Of a stretch of 20,739 bases of DNA, positions 9,335 through 17,069 are shown in pieces (the first letter of the stretch is position 1; each line of letters opens with the position of its first letter). Below the pieces are notes generated by a model. It ran no database searches and was not told the origin of the DNA. It saw nothing but the letters and a program-made list of their open reading frames with translations. Source of the DNA: Prevotella sp. UBA7782. GTDB taxonomy: Bacteria > Bacteroidota > Bacteroidia > Bacteroidales > Bacteroidaceae. A program made the position numbers and the translations under genes. The stretch covers positions 1,826 through 22,564 of the forward strand of contig DLDC01000216.1 of the NCBI GenBank assembly GCA_002480935.1, given 5' to 3'.

Positions 9335-12300
9335 ATGATGAACAACGATATAAAGAAACTACTACTATGCCTGGAGCTGCCTGTAATGCTTGCAAGCAGC
9401 ACTTGGGCCCAGAATATCAAGGGTAAGGTTTTGTCCTCAGACAATAAACCCGTGGCTGACGCTGTGGTAAGTTGCCCCGGAATGAAATCGGTAAGGACAG
9501 ACAAAGAAGGTTCCTTCACCCTCAGCAATGTGAAGGATGGAGCTGTTATAAGCATTTGGCATGAGGGCTATTACACCAAAGCCGAATATCTGAAGGGCGT
9601 TCCTTCTACGGGTATCACTGTCTATCTCATTGAGAACGACAAGACACGTTACAACGAAACCGTAAACATGCCCAATGGCAATATCAACTCCGATCCCTCT
9701 GTAACGGGTGTGCCTACCTTGTCGCGCAAGGACTTCTATAAAGGCTCGCTGTCGTTAGACAATGCGCTGAAAGGCGAAGTCGCAGGCCTCAACGTTATTA
9801 CAAAGAGCGGTATGACTGGCGAGGGTGCTTATCTTCAAATGCAGGGCGTGAAGAGCTTAATAGCCGACAACTCTCCCTTATTCGTCATCAATGGTATTCC
9901 TTATATGCCCGACCAGAACATCAGTCAGATTATAGGTGGTTACAGCCGTTCTGTTTTTCAGGCTCTCAATGGTCAGGATATAAAGAATGTAACCGTGCTG
10001 AAAGGTGCGCAGGCCGCTGTATACGGCAGCTTGGGCTCTAACGGAGTGGTGCTTGTCGAGACAGACCAGGCCAGTGCCGTGAGCATGGATACAAAGATTT
10101 CTTTCTCCGCCATTGCAGGAATGAACTGGAACTCAAAACGTATACCTTTGCTCAACTCTACACAGTATAAGAGCTATTTGGAGGATATAGGCCTTACCTA
10201 TTATGATAATATGGAGAAGTTCTTCAACGATTTCTCTTTCCTGTCAGATCCTACAGCCAACAATGCCAACCTATATAAGTTTAATACTGATTGGCAAGAT
10301 GAGATTTACAGGCATAGTTCAACCATGGATTACCTTTTCAGGGTAGAGGGTGGAGACAATATTGCCAAGTATAACATTTCCTTGGGCTATCTTGGCGACA
10401 ATGGAACCCTGCGCAACACCAAGACCGATCGTTACAATGCGCAGATCAATGCCAGTGTGTTGGTGAGCAAGAAGTTCGAGATAAGGGCAAACATAAATGC
10501 CGCTTATCTCAACGGCAAGTATCAGGAGCAAGGCATGATAGAGCAGACCAACCCCATGTTGGCTGCTTATCGGCGCAGTCCGTTGCTCTCTCCTTATCAG
10601 AGCGATTATAATGGCAACCTGATAAGCGACTACTCAACCTACTGGTATGGAGCCATACAGAATGAGGACTTTATGGTATCAAATCCGCTTGCTGTGGTGA
10701 ATACGTTGAAGGGTAAGAACCGTCAGTACGACATAAACACGAACATACGCTTCATCTATCATCCGCTGCTCAACCTTTCTGTCAATGGCGTTGTGGGTAT
10801 GTATTATAACTACAACCAGGAGGATGCCTTCGTCCCCGGTATTAACGACAAGGCCATCGTTCCTTTCTTCGACCAATATGGAAAAGCAGAGAACTCTGTT
10901 AGGACCGGTACGAACCATACTTTCAATATGTTTTATGCCTTGAATGGCAACTATAATTTGAAGCTCAACGAGGCTCACATCTTTGATTTCAATCTTGGTT
11001 GGCAGGCTTTGCAAACGAGCTATGAATATGATGCAGCTTTCGGTCGCAACTCAAATAACGACTTCTATCAGACTATGGGTGACGCTCAGTCATTGGGCAA
11101 GTACTTCTCCGGTTATAATAACAAGTGGAATTGGATGGCCTTTAACACTGCGGCTGATTATACATTCGATCATGTTCTCAAGTTGGGCGTGTATGCTACG
11201 CTGGATGGTGCGTCATCCATAGGCGATGATGCCACGCGCATGACCCTTTATCCGGCTGCCAATGCTGTGCTTATGGCTAAACAGCTCAAGTTCCTGCGCA
11301 ATGCCAAGTTCATAAATAAGTTGAACCTATATGCAGGTTACGGACTGTCGGGTAACAGCCGATTCTCTTCAAAGTACGGCAAATACTATTATACTTCGCG
11401 TCCTTATCAAACCATTGCGGGCATTATACGTGCCAACGTGCCCAACACGGAGCTGAAGGCAGAACGTGACCATAACCTGAACCTGGGCTTGGAGACCTCG
11501 CTTTGGAACAATCGCTTGCAGATTAACTTCGGTTATTATGATGTCAAGGCGCGCAATGTGCTTATGGAGGGTGTTGCCACGTCGGTGCTGGGCACGAGCC
11601 CCTATTACAGTAACGATGCCAAGATCAACTCAAACGGTATAGAGCTCTCGCTCAACTTCTCACCCATCTATAACCGAAATTTCAAATGGACGCTGGGCGG
11701 AACGCTTACCACACTGAACAATAAGGTGAAGGGCTTGGGCGATCTTAGCCAAAGCATCCTTAAGTTAAGCGATGGCGCTGAGATCATCACCCGTGTGGGC
11801 GAGAACCCTTATGCCTTCTATGGTTATCTGACACAAGGCGTCATTGCGACAACCCAGGAGGCTAACCAGCTGGCTTTGAAGAATGGCAGCGGCATAGCTT
11901 ATCAGGCAGGTGACATGAAGTTTGTAGATCAGAATGGCGATGGATATATCAACGATGCCGATAAGGTAGTGCTGGGGTCTGCAACTCCCGACTATTATGG
12001 CAGCTTCTTCAATAGATTTGAGTACAAGCATTTCGCCTTGGACATGACGTTTGTCTATTCGGTAGGCAATGATGCCTATAATGCTGTACGCAGAGTAACC
12101 GAGAGTGGCAAGGATTTCTCTAATCAGAGCACTGCCCAGCAGCGCAGATGGATTATGGAAGGCCAAATAACTGACATACCTCGTGTGAACTGGAATGACA
12201 ATATAGGTAATAATGCAATGAGCGACCGATGGGTGGAGGATGCCTCTTATCTAAAGTTGCGCAACATTACTCTGTCTTACACATGGGACAAGCCCTTGTG

Positions 12301-12478
12301 GAAGTTCATACAAGGTGGTACGGTATTCGTGACAGGCGAGAACCTTTTCACCATAACAGACTATCTGGGTCTTGATCCTGAATTCTCTTACTCTTATAGC
12401 TCAGCTATGCAAGGAGTAGACTATGCCAAGATGGTCAGCCCCCGTTCATTCAAGATTGGTGTCAATCTAAAATTCTAA
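9335..12478 (+). CDS. Divergent SusC-like TonB-linked outer-membrane transporter (second pair)
   Basis: The protein is 1047 aa with a signal peptide ending STWA-Q (cleavage after about 25). A carboxypeptidase-regulatory-like domain (about 27-98) includes GKVLSSDNKPVADAVV. The plug (about 133-244) is recognisable but altered: LQMQGVKSL stands in place of the IRIRG motif, INGIP (185-189) replaces VDGVP, and VLKGAQAAVYGSLGSNG (221-237) replaces LKDASATAIYG. No LDEV-type segment is seen; the spacer reads NETVNMPNGN. The barrel is full length and ends in F, and an EF-hand-like loop DQNGDGYINDAD begins at 865. It starts 13 nt after the upstream lipoprotein gene and is followed after 15 nt by its SusD partner. 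By family it imports oligosaccharide. The plug divergence suggests a separate SusC lineage, possibly for a different or larger pectic fragment (inference). ATG at 9338 is an equally plausible start. Confidence 0.92.
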   Translation: MMNNDIKKLLLCLELPVMLASSTWAQNIKGKVLSSDNKPVADAVVSCPGMKSVRTDKEGSFTLSNVKDGAVISIWHEGYYTKAEYLKGVPSTGITVYLIENDKTRYNETVNMPNGNINSDPSVTGVPTLSRKDFYKGSLSLDNALKGEVAGLNVITKSGMTGEGAYLQMQGVKSLIADNSPLFVINGIPYMPDQNISQIIGGYSRSVFQALNGQDIKNVTVLKGAQAAVYGSLGSNGVVLVETDQASAVSMDTKISFSAIAGMNWNSKRIPLLNSTQYKSYLEDIGLTYYDNMEKFFNDFSFLSDPTANNANLYKFNTDWQDEIYRHSSTMDYLFRVEGGDNIAKYNISLGYLGDNGTLRNTKTDRYNAQINASVLVSKKFEIRANINAAYLNGKYQEQGMIEQTNPMLAAYRRSPLLSPYQSDYNGNLISDYSTYWYGAIQNEDFMVSNPLAVVNTLKGKNRQYDINTNIRFIYHPLLNLSVNGVVGMYYNYNQEDAFVPGINDKAIVPFFDQYGKAENSVRTGTNHTFNMFYALNGNYNLKLNEAHIFDFNLGWQALQTSYEYDAAFGRNSNNDFYQTMGDAQSLGKYFSGYNNKWNWMAFNTAADYTFDHVLKLGVYATLDGASSIGDDATRMTLYPAANAVLMAKQLKFLRNAKFINKLNLYAGYGLSGNSRFSSKYGKYYYTSRPYQTIAGIIRANVPNTELKAERDHNLNLGLETSLWNNRLQINFGYYDVKARNVLMEGVATSVLGTSPYYSNDAKINSNGIELSLNFSPIYNRNFKWTLGGTLTTLNNKVKGLGDLSQSILKLSDGAEIITRVGENPYAFYGYLTQGVIATTQEANQLALKNGSGIAYQAGDMKFVDQNGDGYINDADKVVLGSATPDYYGSFFNRFEYKHFALDMTFVYSVGNDAYNAVRRVTESGKDFSNQSTAQQRRWIMEGQITDIPRVNWNDNIGNNAMSDRWVEDASYLKLRNITLSYTWDKPLWKFIQGGTVFVTGENLFTITDYLGLDPEFSYSYSSAMQGVDYAKMVSPRSFKIGVNLKF

Positions 12479-12493
12479 AATTATCATACACTC

Positions 12494-14209
12494 ATGAAAA
12501 AGATATTTTATTCTTTATCCGTTCTAACAACAGCATTCACCCTTGTGATGCTGATGACATCATGCAGCGATTTCTGGAATCCTGAGACAGACGACGAGCT
12601 GGAAGGAAAGAAGTATATATCATCTAATACCGAGATGTATACAGGCTTCTTGGGCATCATGACCAAGTTGCAGGCTGTTGGTGATAAGGAAATTTTGCTC
12701 ACCGACACGCGTGCTGATTTGCTCGAACCGACAGACAACTCATCGTCAGACCTCATTTCTTTATATAATTACGATGCAAATCTTCAAAACAACTCTTATG
12801 CCAATCCTGCCGGTTATTATGAGGTAATCATTGCTTGCAACGACTATCTTTCCAAGATGCGCCAGTACAAGAACAAGCCACAGGTAGATGAGGATGTTTA
12901 CAATAGCCTTATCTCTTCCGTGACACGCATCAAGGTGTGGACTTATAAGACGCTGGGCGAAATATATGGCAAGGCTGTGTGGTTTGATGATCCTATTCAG
13001 AAGGTGAGCAGCATCAAGGATTCGGCCAATTATCAGATACTGCCCATGAAGCAGTTGGTAGACAAATGCCTTGATGTGATGGAGAATGGCATAGACGGCA
13101 TACCCTCCAGCTACAACATCAACTGGATAGCATGGCTCGATCCAGACAACGTCACCAACATTGCCAACAGCTCTTACCGTAAATGGAACTGGATGGTGCC
13201 GGCTTATGAGGGTCTCTATGCCGAGCTCAACTTGTGGAAGGGTGCTTATCTGGATGCCGAACATGCTGATGCCAAAACTTATTATCAGAAGGCAGCCGAT
13301 CTCTTGCTCAAGGCTCTCAACTCATACATCGATCAAGAGAGCTATTCCGGTTCGTCACCTTATTGGTTGCCGTGTGCCACCACACCGGGACACTACAAGT
13401 CTTATTGGGACTGGGAACAGCCTTATCAGGCAGAGGCTGTTTCTGCGCTCATCTATGATTATACGAAGAACCAGACCAACTCCTTGCTCGAACATTTCTC
13501 TAATGAATATCCCAACAAATATCTGCTGCGTCCTTCAGAAGATGGTATGAAGCATTTCTATGATCCTACCTTTAATCCCGGCGGAGCATCGGGCGATGCT
13601 CGCAGCAAGTGCCTCTTCGGTCAGCACAGCGGTCAGAATTACATAGCCAAGTTCAGAATGGTGGGTTCGGCACACCGTGCTAATGCTTATCAGGATGATG
13701 TACATATCTATATCTATCGTGCTACACAATATCACATGATGCTTGCCGAGGCTCTTAATCATCTGGATCGTTTCACGGCCCTTAACTGTGTGCTCAACTC
13801 CGGAGTTAAGTCAAGCACATTCAAGCAAGACGATCCTGAGTGGCAGGGCTTTACAAGAAACTGGACCAGTGATGCAGAGTGGGGCACACGCAAATATCCG
13901 AGCATGGGCATCAGAGGATGTCTCAATCTGAACAATGTAGATATCAAGACCAGCGTGCTGCCTTTGGGCTCAGAGGCTGCTACGGTGCGACACAACGACG
14001 AACTCATTCTGAATGAGATTATGATGGAGTTTGCGTGTGAGGGAAAGACCTATCCGGCAATGAACCGTATGGCAGTGCGCTATAACGACAACTCTATTAT
14101 TGCCGACAGGGTATGTCCCAAGTATGCCACTTCAGGTAAGGAGGGCGCAGTGCGCTCTGCCATTATGAGTGGTGGCAACTGGGTGCCGTATAATTTGAAT
14201 CTTAAATAA
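12494..14209 (+). CDS. SusD/RagB-like surface lipoprotein (second pair)
   Basis: The protein is 571 aa with a lipoprotein signal ending MLMTSC (Cys24) followed by SDFWNPETDDE, a typical SusD mature start. Helical TPR-like N-terminal segments include YYEVIIACNDYLSKM (about 108-122). The C-terminal family signature is seen at about 502-529, with ILNEIMMEFACEGKTYPAMN standing where ExxxELxFEGxRxxDLxR is usual; Pro-Ala-Met replaces the common W/F-Y-D-L, so the match is diverged. It is slightly longer than the first SusD. The partner SusC is encoded 15 nt upstream. As in other pairs it should cap the transporter and bind glycan at the surface. The binding site is not assignable from sequence alone. 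Confidence 0.93.
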   Translation: MKKIFYSLSVLTTAFTLVMLMTSCSDFWNPETDDELEGKKYISSNTEMYTGFLGIMTKLQAVGDKEILLTDTRADLLEPTDNSSSDLISLYNYDANLQNNSYANPAGYYEVIIACNDYLSKMRQYKNKPQVDEDVYNSLISSVTRIKVWTYKTLGEIYGKAVWFDDPIQKVSSIKDSANYQILPMKQLVDKCLDVMENGIDGIPSSYNINWIAWLDPDNVTNIANSSYRKWNWMVPAYEGLYAELNLWKGAYLDAEHADAKTYYQKAADLLLKALNSYIDQESYSGSSPYWLPCATTPGHYKSYWDWEQPYQAEAVSALIYDYTKNQTNSLLEHFSNEYPNKYLLRPSEDGMKHFYDPTFNPGGASGDARSKCLFGQHSGQNYIAKFRMVGSAHRANAYQDDVHIYIYRATQYHMMLAEALNHLDRFTALNCVLNSGVKSSTFKQDDPEWQGFTRNWTSDAEWGTRKYPSMGIRGCLNLNNVDIKTSVLPLGSEAATVRHNDELILNEIMMEFACEGKTYPAMNRMAVRYNDNSIIADRVCPKYATSGKEGAVRSAIMSGGNWVPYNLNLK

Positions 14210-14230
14210 CGTATTACTAACAATGGGGTT

Positions 14231-14248
14231 GGGCAACCTAGGTTGTCC
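14231..14248 (+). repeat. Inverted repeat with perfect 12-bp palindromic core in the susD-to-867-aa-gene gap
   Basis: CAACCTAGGTTG at 14234-14245 is a perfect 12-bp palindrome. Flanking bases extend it through a G-T wobble and two G-C pairs to 14231-14248. No T-tract follows, so it is not an intrinsic terminator. It lies in a 62-nt gap, the first gap above 20 nt in the operon, 24 nt before the next start codon. It could be an RNA hairpin that protects or separates mRNA segments, or a protein-binding site. An overlapping alternative pairing, GGTT with AACC (14227-14230 with 14235-14238), is also possible. Confidence 0.5.
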
Positions 14249-14271
14249 GCTCCGCCTAAAATCAAAAATCT

Positions 14272-16875
14272 ATGAACAAAATTACGTTAACCGCATTGGC
14301 ATTGCTCATGACAGCCAGTGCATTCGGCCAAGGGCGAAAGACATGGGACTTCCGCAAGGGCTTCAGTAGCTCCACTATCAATGCCTTGCAGGCTGATTTG
14401 GAACAGAACAATGGTGCCAACTGGACAGATTACGAGATGAATCAGGGTGAAGGCACAGGTAAGTACTACATCAACACCCACAAAGTGGTCAGTGGCACAG
14501 CTGTGACAACGGTGGGAGGTGTTGAGACCCCTATTCCCGAGCTGCAGGGACTTTACTGGGACAAAATCAAGATGAAGGGCCTTATCATAGCCTACAACTT
14601 CAGCCAGGCTGAAAACGAAAACAGTCCTACGGGTCTCTATCCTGCTTATAAGAGCTTCGTATGGCTTAACGGCAAGAACTTGTCATTCCACTTCAAAGCT
14701 CCACAGAGCGTAAAACTCACCATGGGCATAGAGTCGCATAAGAGCTCGGAAGGCCGCGGCGTGAGTGTAACGGTTGACGGCAAAGCCCTGACGCCTGTGT
14801 CTGGTAATGCCAGTTCACCCAAATTCTTGGAGGAATCAGTATTCGACTTGCCTGCCGCAGCTGACGGTACAGACAGCGTTACCGTTTACATCAAGACCAA
14901 CAACGGTTGCCATATCTCTTACATCATCGTAGGCGAAGGCGACCCGCAGGTGAACATCACAAAGAAGATAGGTTATGTTTACGACTCAAGCGTAAAAGTT
15001 GATGGTGCTGACGACCCGGCTGTAGCTTTCCTGGAAGGCGCATCAGACAAGTATTCGCTCACCAAGGTTGACGTTCACAATGCAACGATTACAGCAGACT
15101 CACTGGAGCATTTCGATGCCATCGTCATCAGCTCTAACATCCCGGCAAATGGTGCCATCGTGCCTGTGTTGAAGAAAGTGGTTGCTTATGAGCCTATTGT
15201 AAACCTTAACACCAAGCTCTACGAAGCATGGGGTTATGGCAGTGAGGTGACAACCACCGACCTCATCGCTACCGTTACCAAACCTACCGACTCTTTCTAC
15301 AAGACAGCTGAGGAAGCCGGACTGGATCTCTCACAAGGCACGGTGAACATGCTGAATCAAGGAGGTATCACGGGTGTAACGCTCGGACAGTATTTCGCAG
15401 ATGATGATACCCTTGCTACCGTAACGGGTGGCGTGGCTATTCATAAGCACAATCCGATGCGCAATGCCTATATCCTATTGCCTTATTCACAGACCGACCT
15501 CTCGAACGCCAACCAGGACAACCTTTCTATTCTCTTGCCTGCCGCTGTTGATAATGTTGCAGCAACCAAGTCTGACATCACCAAGACCATGACACCAAAG
15601 ATCAGTCAGGTATATGGCAACTTGCAAACCACTGTTAGCATTGCTTCTCAGAAAGGTTCTGACATTTATTACACGGTAGACGGCACCGACCCAACAGAGC
15701 AGAGCACCAAGTATACTGAGCCTTTCGTACTTACCAGCCCTGCTACTGTAAAGGCCATCGCCTTCCACGACGGCTATCTGCTGAGTGACATCGCTACGGC
15801 AACTATTGACATCAAGAGCCAGGCACAGAAGCCAACCATCACTCTGAATGAGGAAGATGGCAAGACAACCGTTACGCTTGCTCAGGCTGACGGCGTAAAC
15901 ATCTACTACAACTTCACGGGCAGCAGCAAGCAGGCTGAGTCTCAGCAGTACACAGCTCCTATCGAGATGACACGCCCCGGAACCATCAGCGCATTTGCAA
16001 TTGGTGGTGAGTTCATCCAGAGCGAGCTTGCTTCTGAAATGGTAAACATCAAGGGCGTTACCTTCGCAAACAACCGCGACAGCATTTATACACACTTCGA
16101 TGCCAACAAGGCTGACTGGATGGCTGGTGAATCTAAGGCTAGGTATCTCTTCACTTGGGGTAAGTCGGCTCAATCACAGTATTCTGATCCTACCGACCCA
16201 GCAAGTGCATTGGTTGATTATGAGGTGGTAGTTGGTGAGAATGGACAGGCTGACTGGCAGATCATGTCACGCGGACAGGTAGTTACCATGGAGTTTACAT
16301 CATTCACCAACAACGTTGGCGACGGTAATGGCTATAACCCCGAGACCGTGTTCGACGCTATGCCACAGGCTGACTCTATCAAGATAACCTCTGGCGATGC
16401 TACTCTTGGAGCCAAGGTTTCAGGCGAACCTTACAACGCTGTTATCCGTAGTGTGAATAAGGTTCAGGGTCCGTTTGATGTTGTAAGCTATGTAGCAAAC
16501 GGCAACACATCAGAAGAGAAGCTCGTTATTGAGGTATCTGCCGACGGCAATACCTGGACTCAGTTGGGTGATACCCTTAAGAACAATCAGGAGCGTCGCC
16601 TCTATCGTCGTTATGCACGTAGCTACGAGGGCACTGATCAGGTTTATGTACGCCTCGCTCATGTTGCAGGTGCAACCAAGGCTATGGTATCCGACATCTA
16701 CGTATTGGGTCATGCCAACGTTCTTACAGGCATAGCCAACGTCAACAGCGATAAGAGTGAAACTAAGATTGTGGCTGTTTACTCTGTCAATGGTGCTCGC
16801 CTGGCCACACTGCAGAGAGGCATCAACATTGTGAAGTATAGCAATGGCGTTGTCAAGAAGCTCATTCTTAGATAG
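14272..16875 (+). CDS. Secreted multidomain protein with two chitobiase-C-like (CHB_HEX_C_1-type) modules and T9SS-like tail
   Basis: The protein is 867 aa with a signal peptide ending ASAFG-Q (about 19-20). The mature start KTWDF is common in secreted Bacteroidota polysaccharide-acting proteins. Residues about 22-222 form a beta-rich, CBM-like domain. Residues about 232-435 form an alpha/beta-looking domain that I do not recognise (IGYVYDS at 233-239, HFDAIVISSNIP at 280-291). Residues about 446-515 are a clear CHB_HEX_C_1-type module with IYYTVDGTDPTEQS (465-478); a second, diverged copy spans about 520-594 (IYYNFTGSSKQ). Residues about 600-812 are another beta-rich domain. The tail at about 832-867 (VYSVNGARLATLQRG then IVKYSNG) resembles a short type IX secretion sorting domain. 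No catalytic motif is seen, so a pectin-binding or scaffold role is inferred. It lies 62 nt after the second susD. Arginine codons around 16590-16625 are almost all CGT/CGC, which may hint at high expression. Confidence 0.85.
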   Translation: MNKITLTALALLMTASAFGQGRKTWDFRKGFSSSTINALQADLEQNNGANWTDYEMNQGEGTGKYYINTHKVVSGTAVTTVGGVETPIPELQGLYWDKIKMKGLIIAYNFSQAENENSPTGLYPAYKSFVWLNGKNLSFHFKAPQSVKLTMGIESHKSSEGRGVSVTVDGKALTPVSGNASSPKFLEESVFDLPAAADGTDSVTVYIKTNNGCHISYIIVGEGDPQVNITKKIGYVYDSSVKVDGADDPAVAFLEGASDKYSLTKVDVHNATITADSLEHFDAIVISSNIPANGAIVPVLKKVVAYEPIVNLNTKLYEAWGYGSEVTTTDLIATVTKPTDSFYKTAEEAGLDLSQGTVNMLNQGGITGVTLGQYFADDDTLATVTGGVAIHKHNPMRNAYILLPYSQTDLSNANQDNLSILLPAAVDNVAATKSDITKTMTPKISQVYGNLQTTVSIASQKGSDIYYTVDGTDPTEQSTKYTEPFVLTSPATVKAIAFHDGYLLSDIATATIDIKSQAQKPTITLNEEDGKTTVTLAQADGVNIYYNFTGSSKQAESQQYTAPIEMTRPGTISAFAIGGEFIQSELASEMVNIKGVTFANNRDSIYTHFDANKADWMAGESKARYLFTWGKSAQSQYSDPTDPASALVDYEVVVGENGQADWQIMSRGQVVTMEFTSFTNNVGDGNGYNPETVFDAMPQADSIKITSGDATLGAKVSGEPYNAVIRSVNKVQGPFDVVSYVANGNTSEEKLVIEVSADGNTWTQLGDTLKNNQERRLYRRYARSYEGTDQVYVRLAHVAGATKAMVSDIYVLGHANVLTGIANVNSDKSETKIVAVYSVNGARLATLQRGINIVKYSNGVVKKLILR

Positions 16876-17069
16876 CGAAATAGGCATTATTACCCTGTAA
16901 AAAGCATGTTCTGTCGGCCTAAAAAGCACGCTTTTGCAAAGCAAGGTATAACCAGCTATGTATGAGCTGTTTATGTCGGACCCTCAGAACATGTCATTCA
17001 GCCTCTCCCACACTCCCTTTTGTGGGAGAGGCTTGTCTTTTTTTTATTCTGCTTAAAAACCTATTATAG
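16876..17069 (+). other. Hairpin-rich 194-nt spacer ahead of the pectate lyase gene
   Basis: No gene is seen here. The spacer holds an outer 9-bp inverted repeat, CATGTTCTG at 16905-16913 and CAGAACATG at 16985-16993. Within it are a hairpin AAAAG/CTTTT (16922-16926 with 16931-16935) that is mutually exclusive with GCTTT/AAAGC (16930-16934 with 16938-16942), and a 5-bp stem with a 7-nt loop CAGCT/AGCTG (16953-16957 with 16965-16969). The intrinsic terminator follows at once (17000-17045). No good TTTG-N20-TAnnTTTG promoter is visible, so transcription of the pectate lyase gene by partial readthrough or from a weak promoter remains open. Confidence 0.5.
17000..17045 (+). terminator. Strong intrinsic terminator after the 867-aa protein gene
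   Basis: A perfect 12-bp stem (17000-17011 AGCCTCTCCCAC with 17022-17033 GTGGGAGAGGCT) with a 10-nt loop is followed by a T-rich tail with eight consecutive T at 17038-17045. This is a classic rho-independent terminator reading on the + strand. It ends only 24 nt before the ATG of the pectate lyase gene. Confidence 0.92.

Noticed and set aside
15487..16173. Minus-strand open frame of 228 codons
   Set aside because: Antisense to the 867-aa secreted protein gene, whose chitobiase-C-like modules are clear in the + frame; no domain is seen in the antisense frame.
16953..16969. 5-bp stem with 7-nt loop as part of a tRNA
   Set aside because: No acceptor stem, T-arm GTTC motif or CCA-type end is arranged around it; the outer stem is 9 bp and the spacing does not fit a tRNA.
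17019..17052. TTTG within the terminator followed by TATTCTGC as a promoter for the pectate lyase gene
   Set aside because: The -7 half matches TAnnTTTG poorly (CTGC instead of TTTG), and the -33 candidate is part of the terminator stem-loop.
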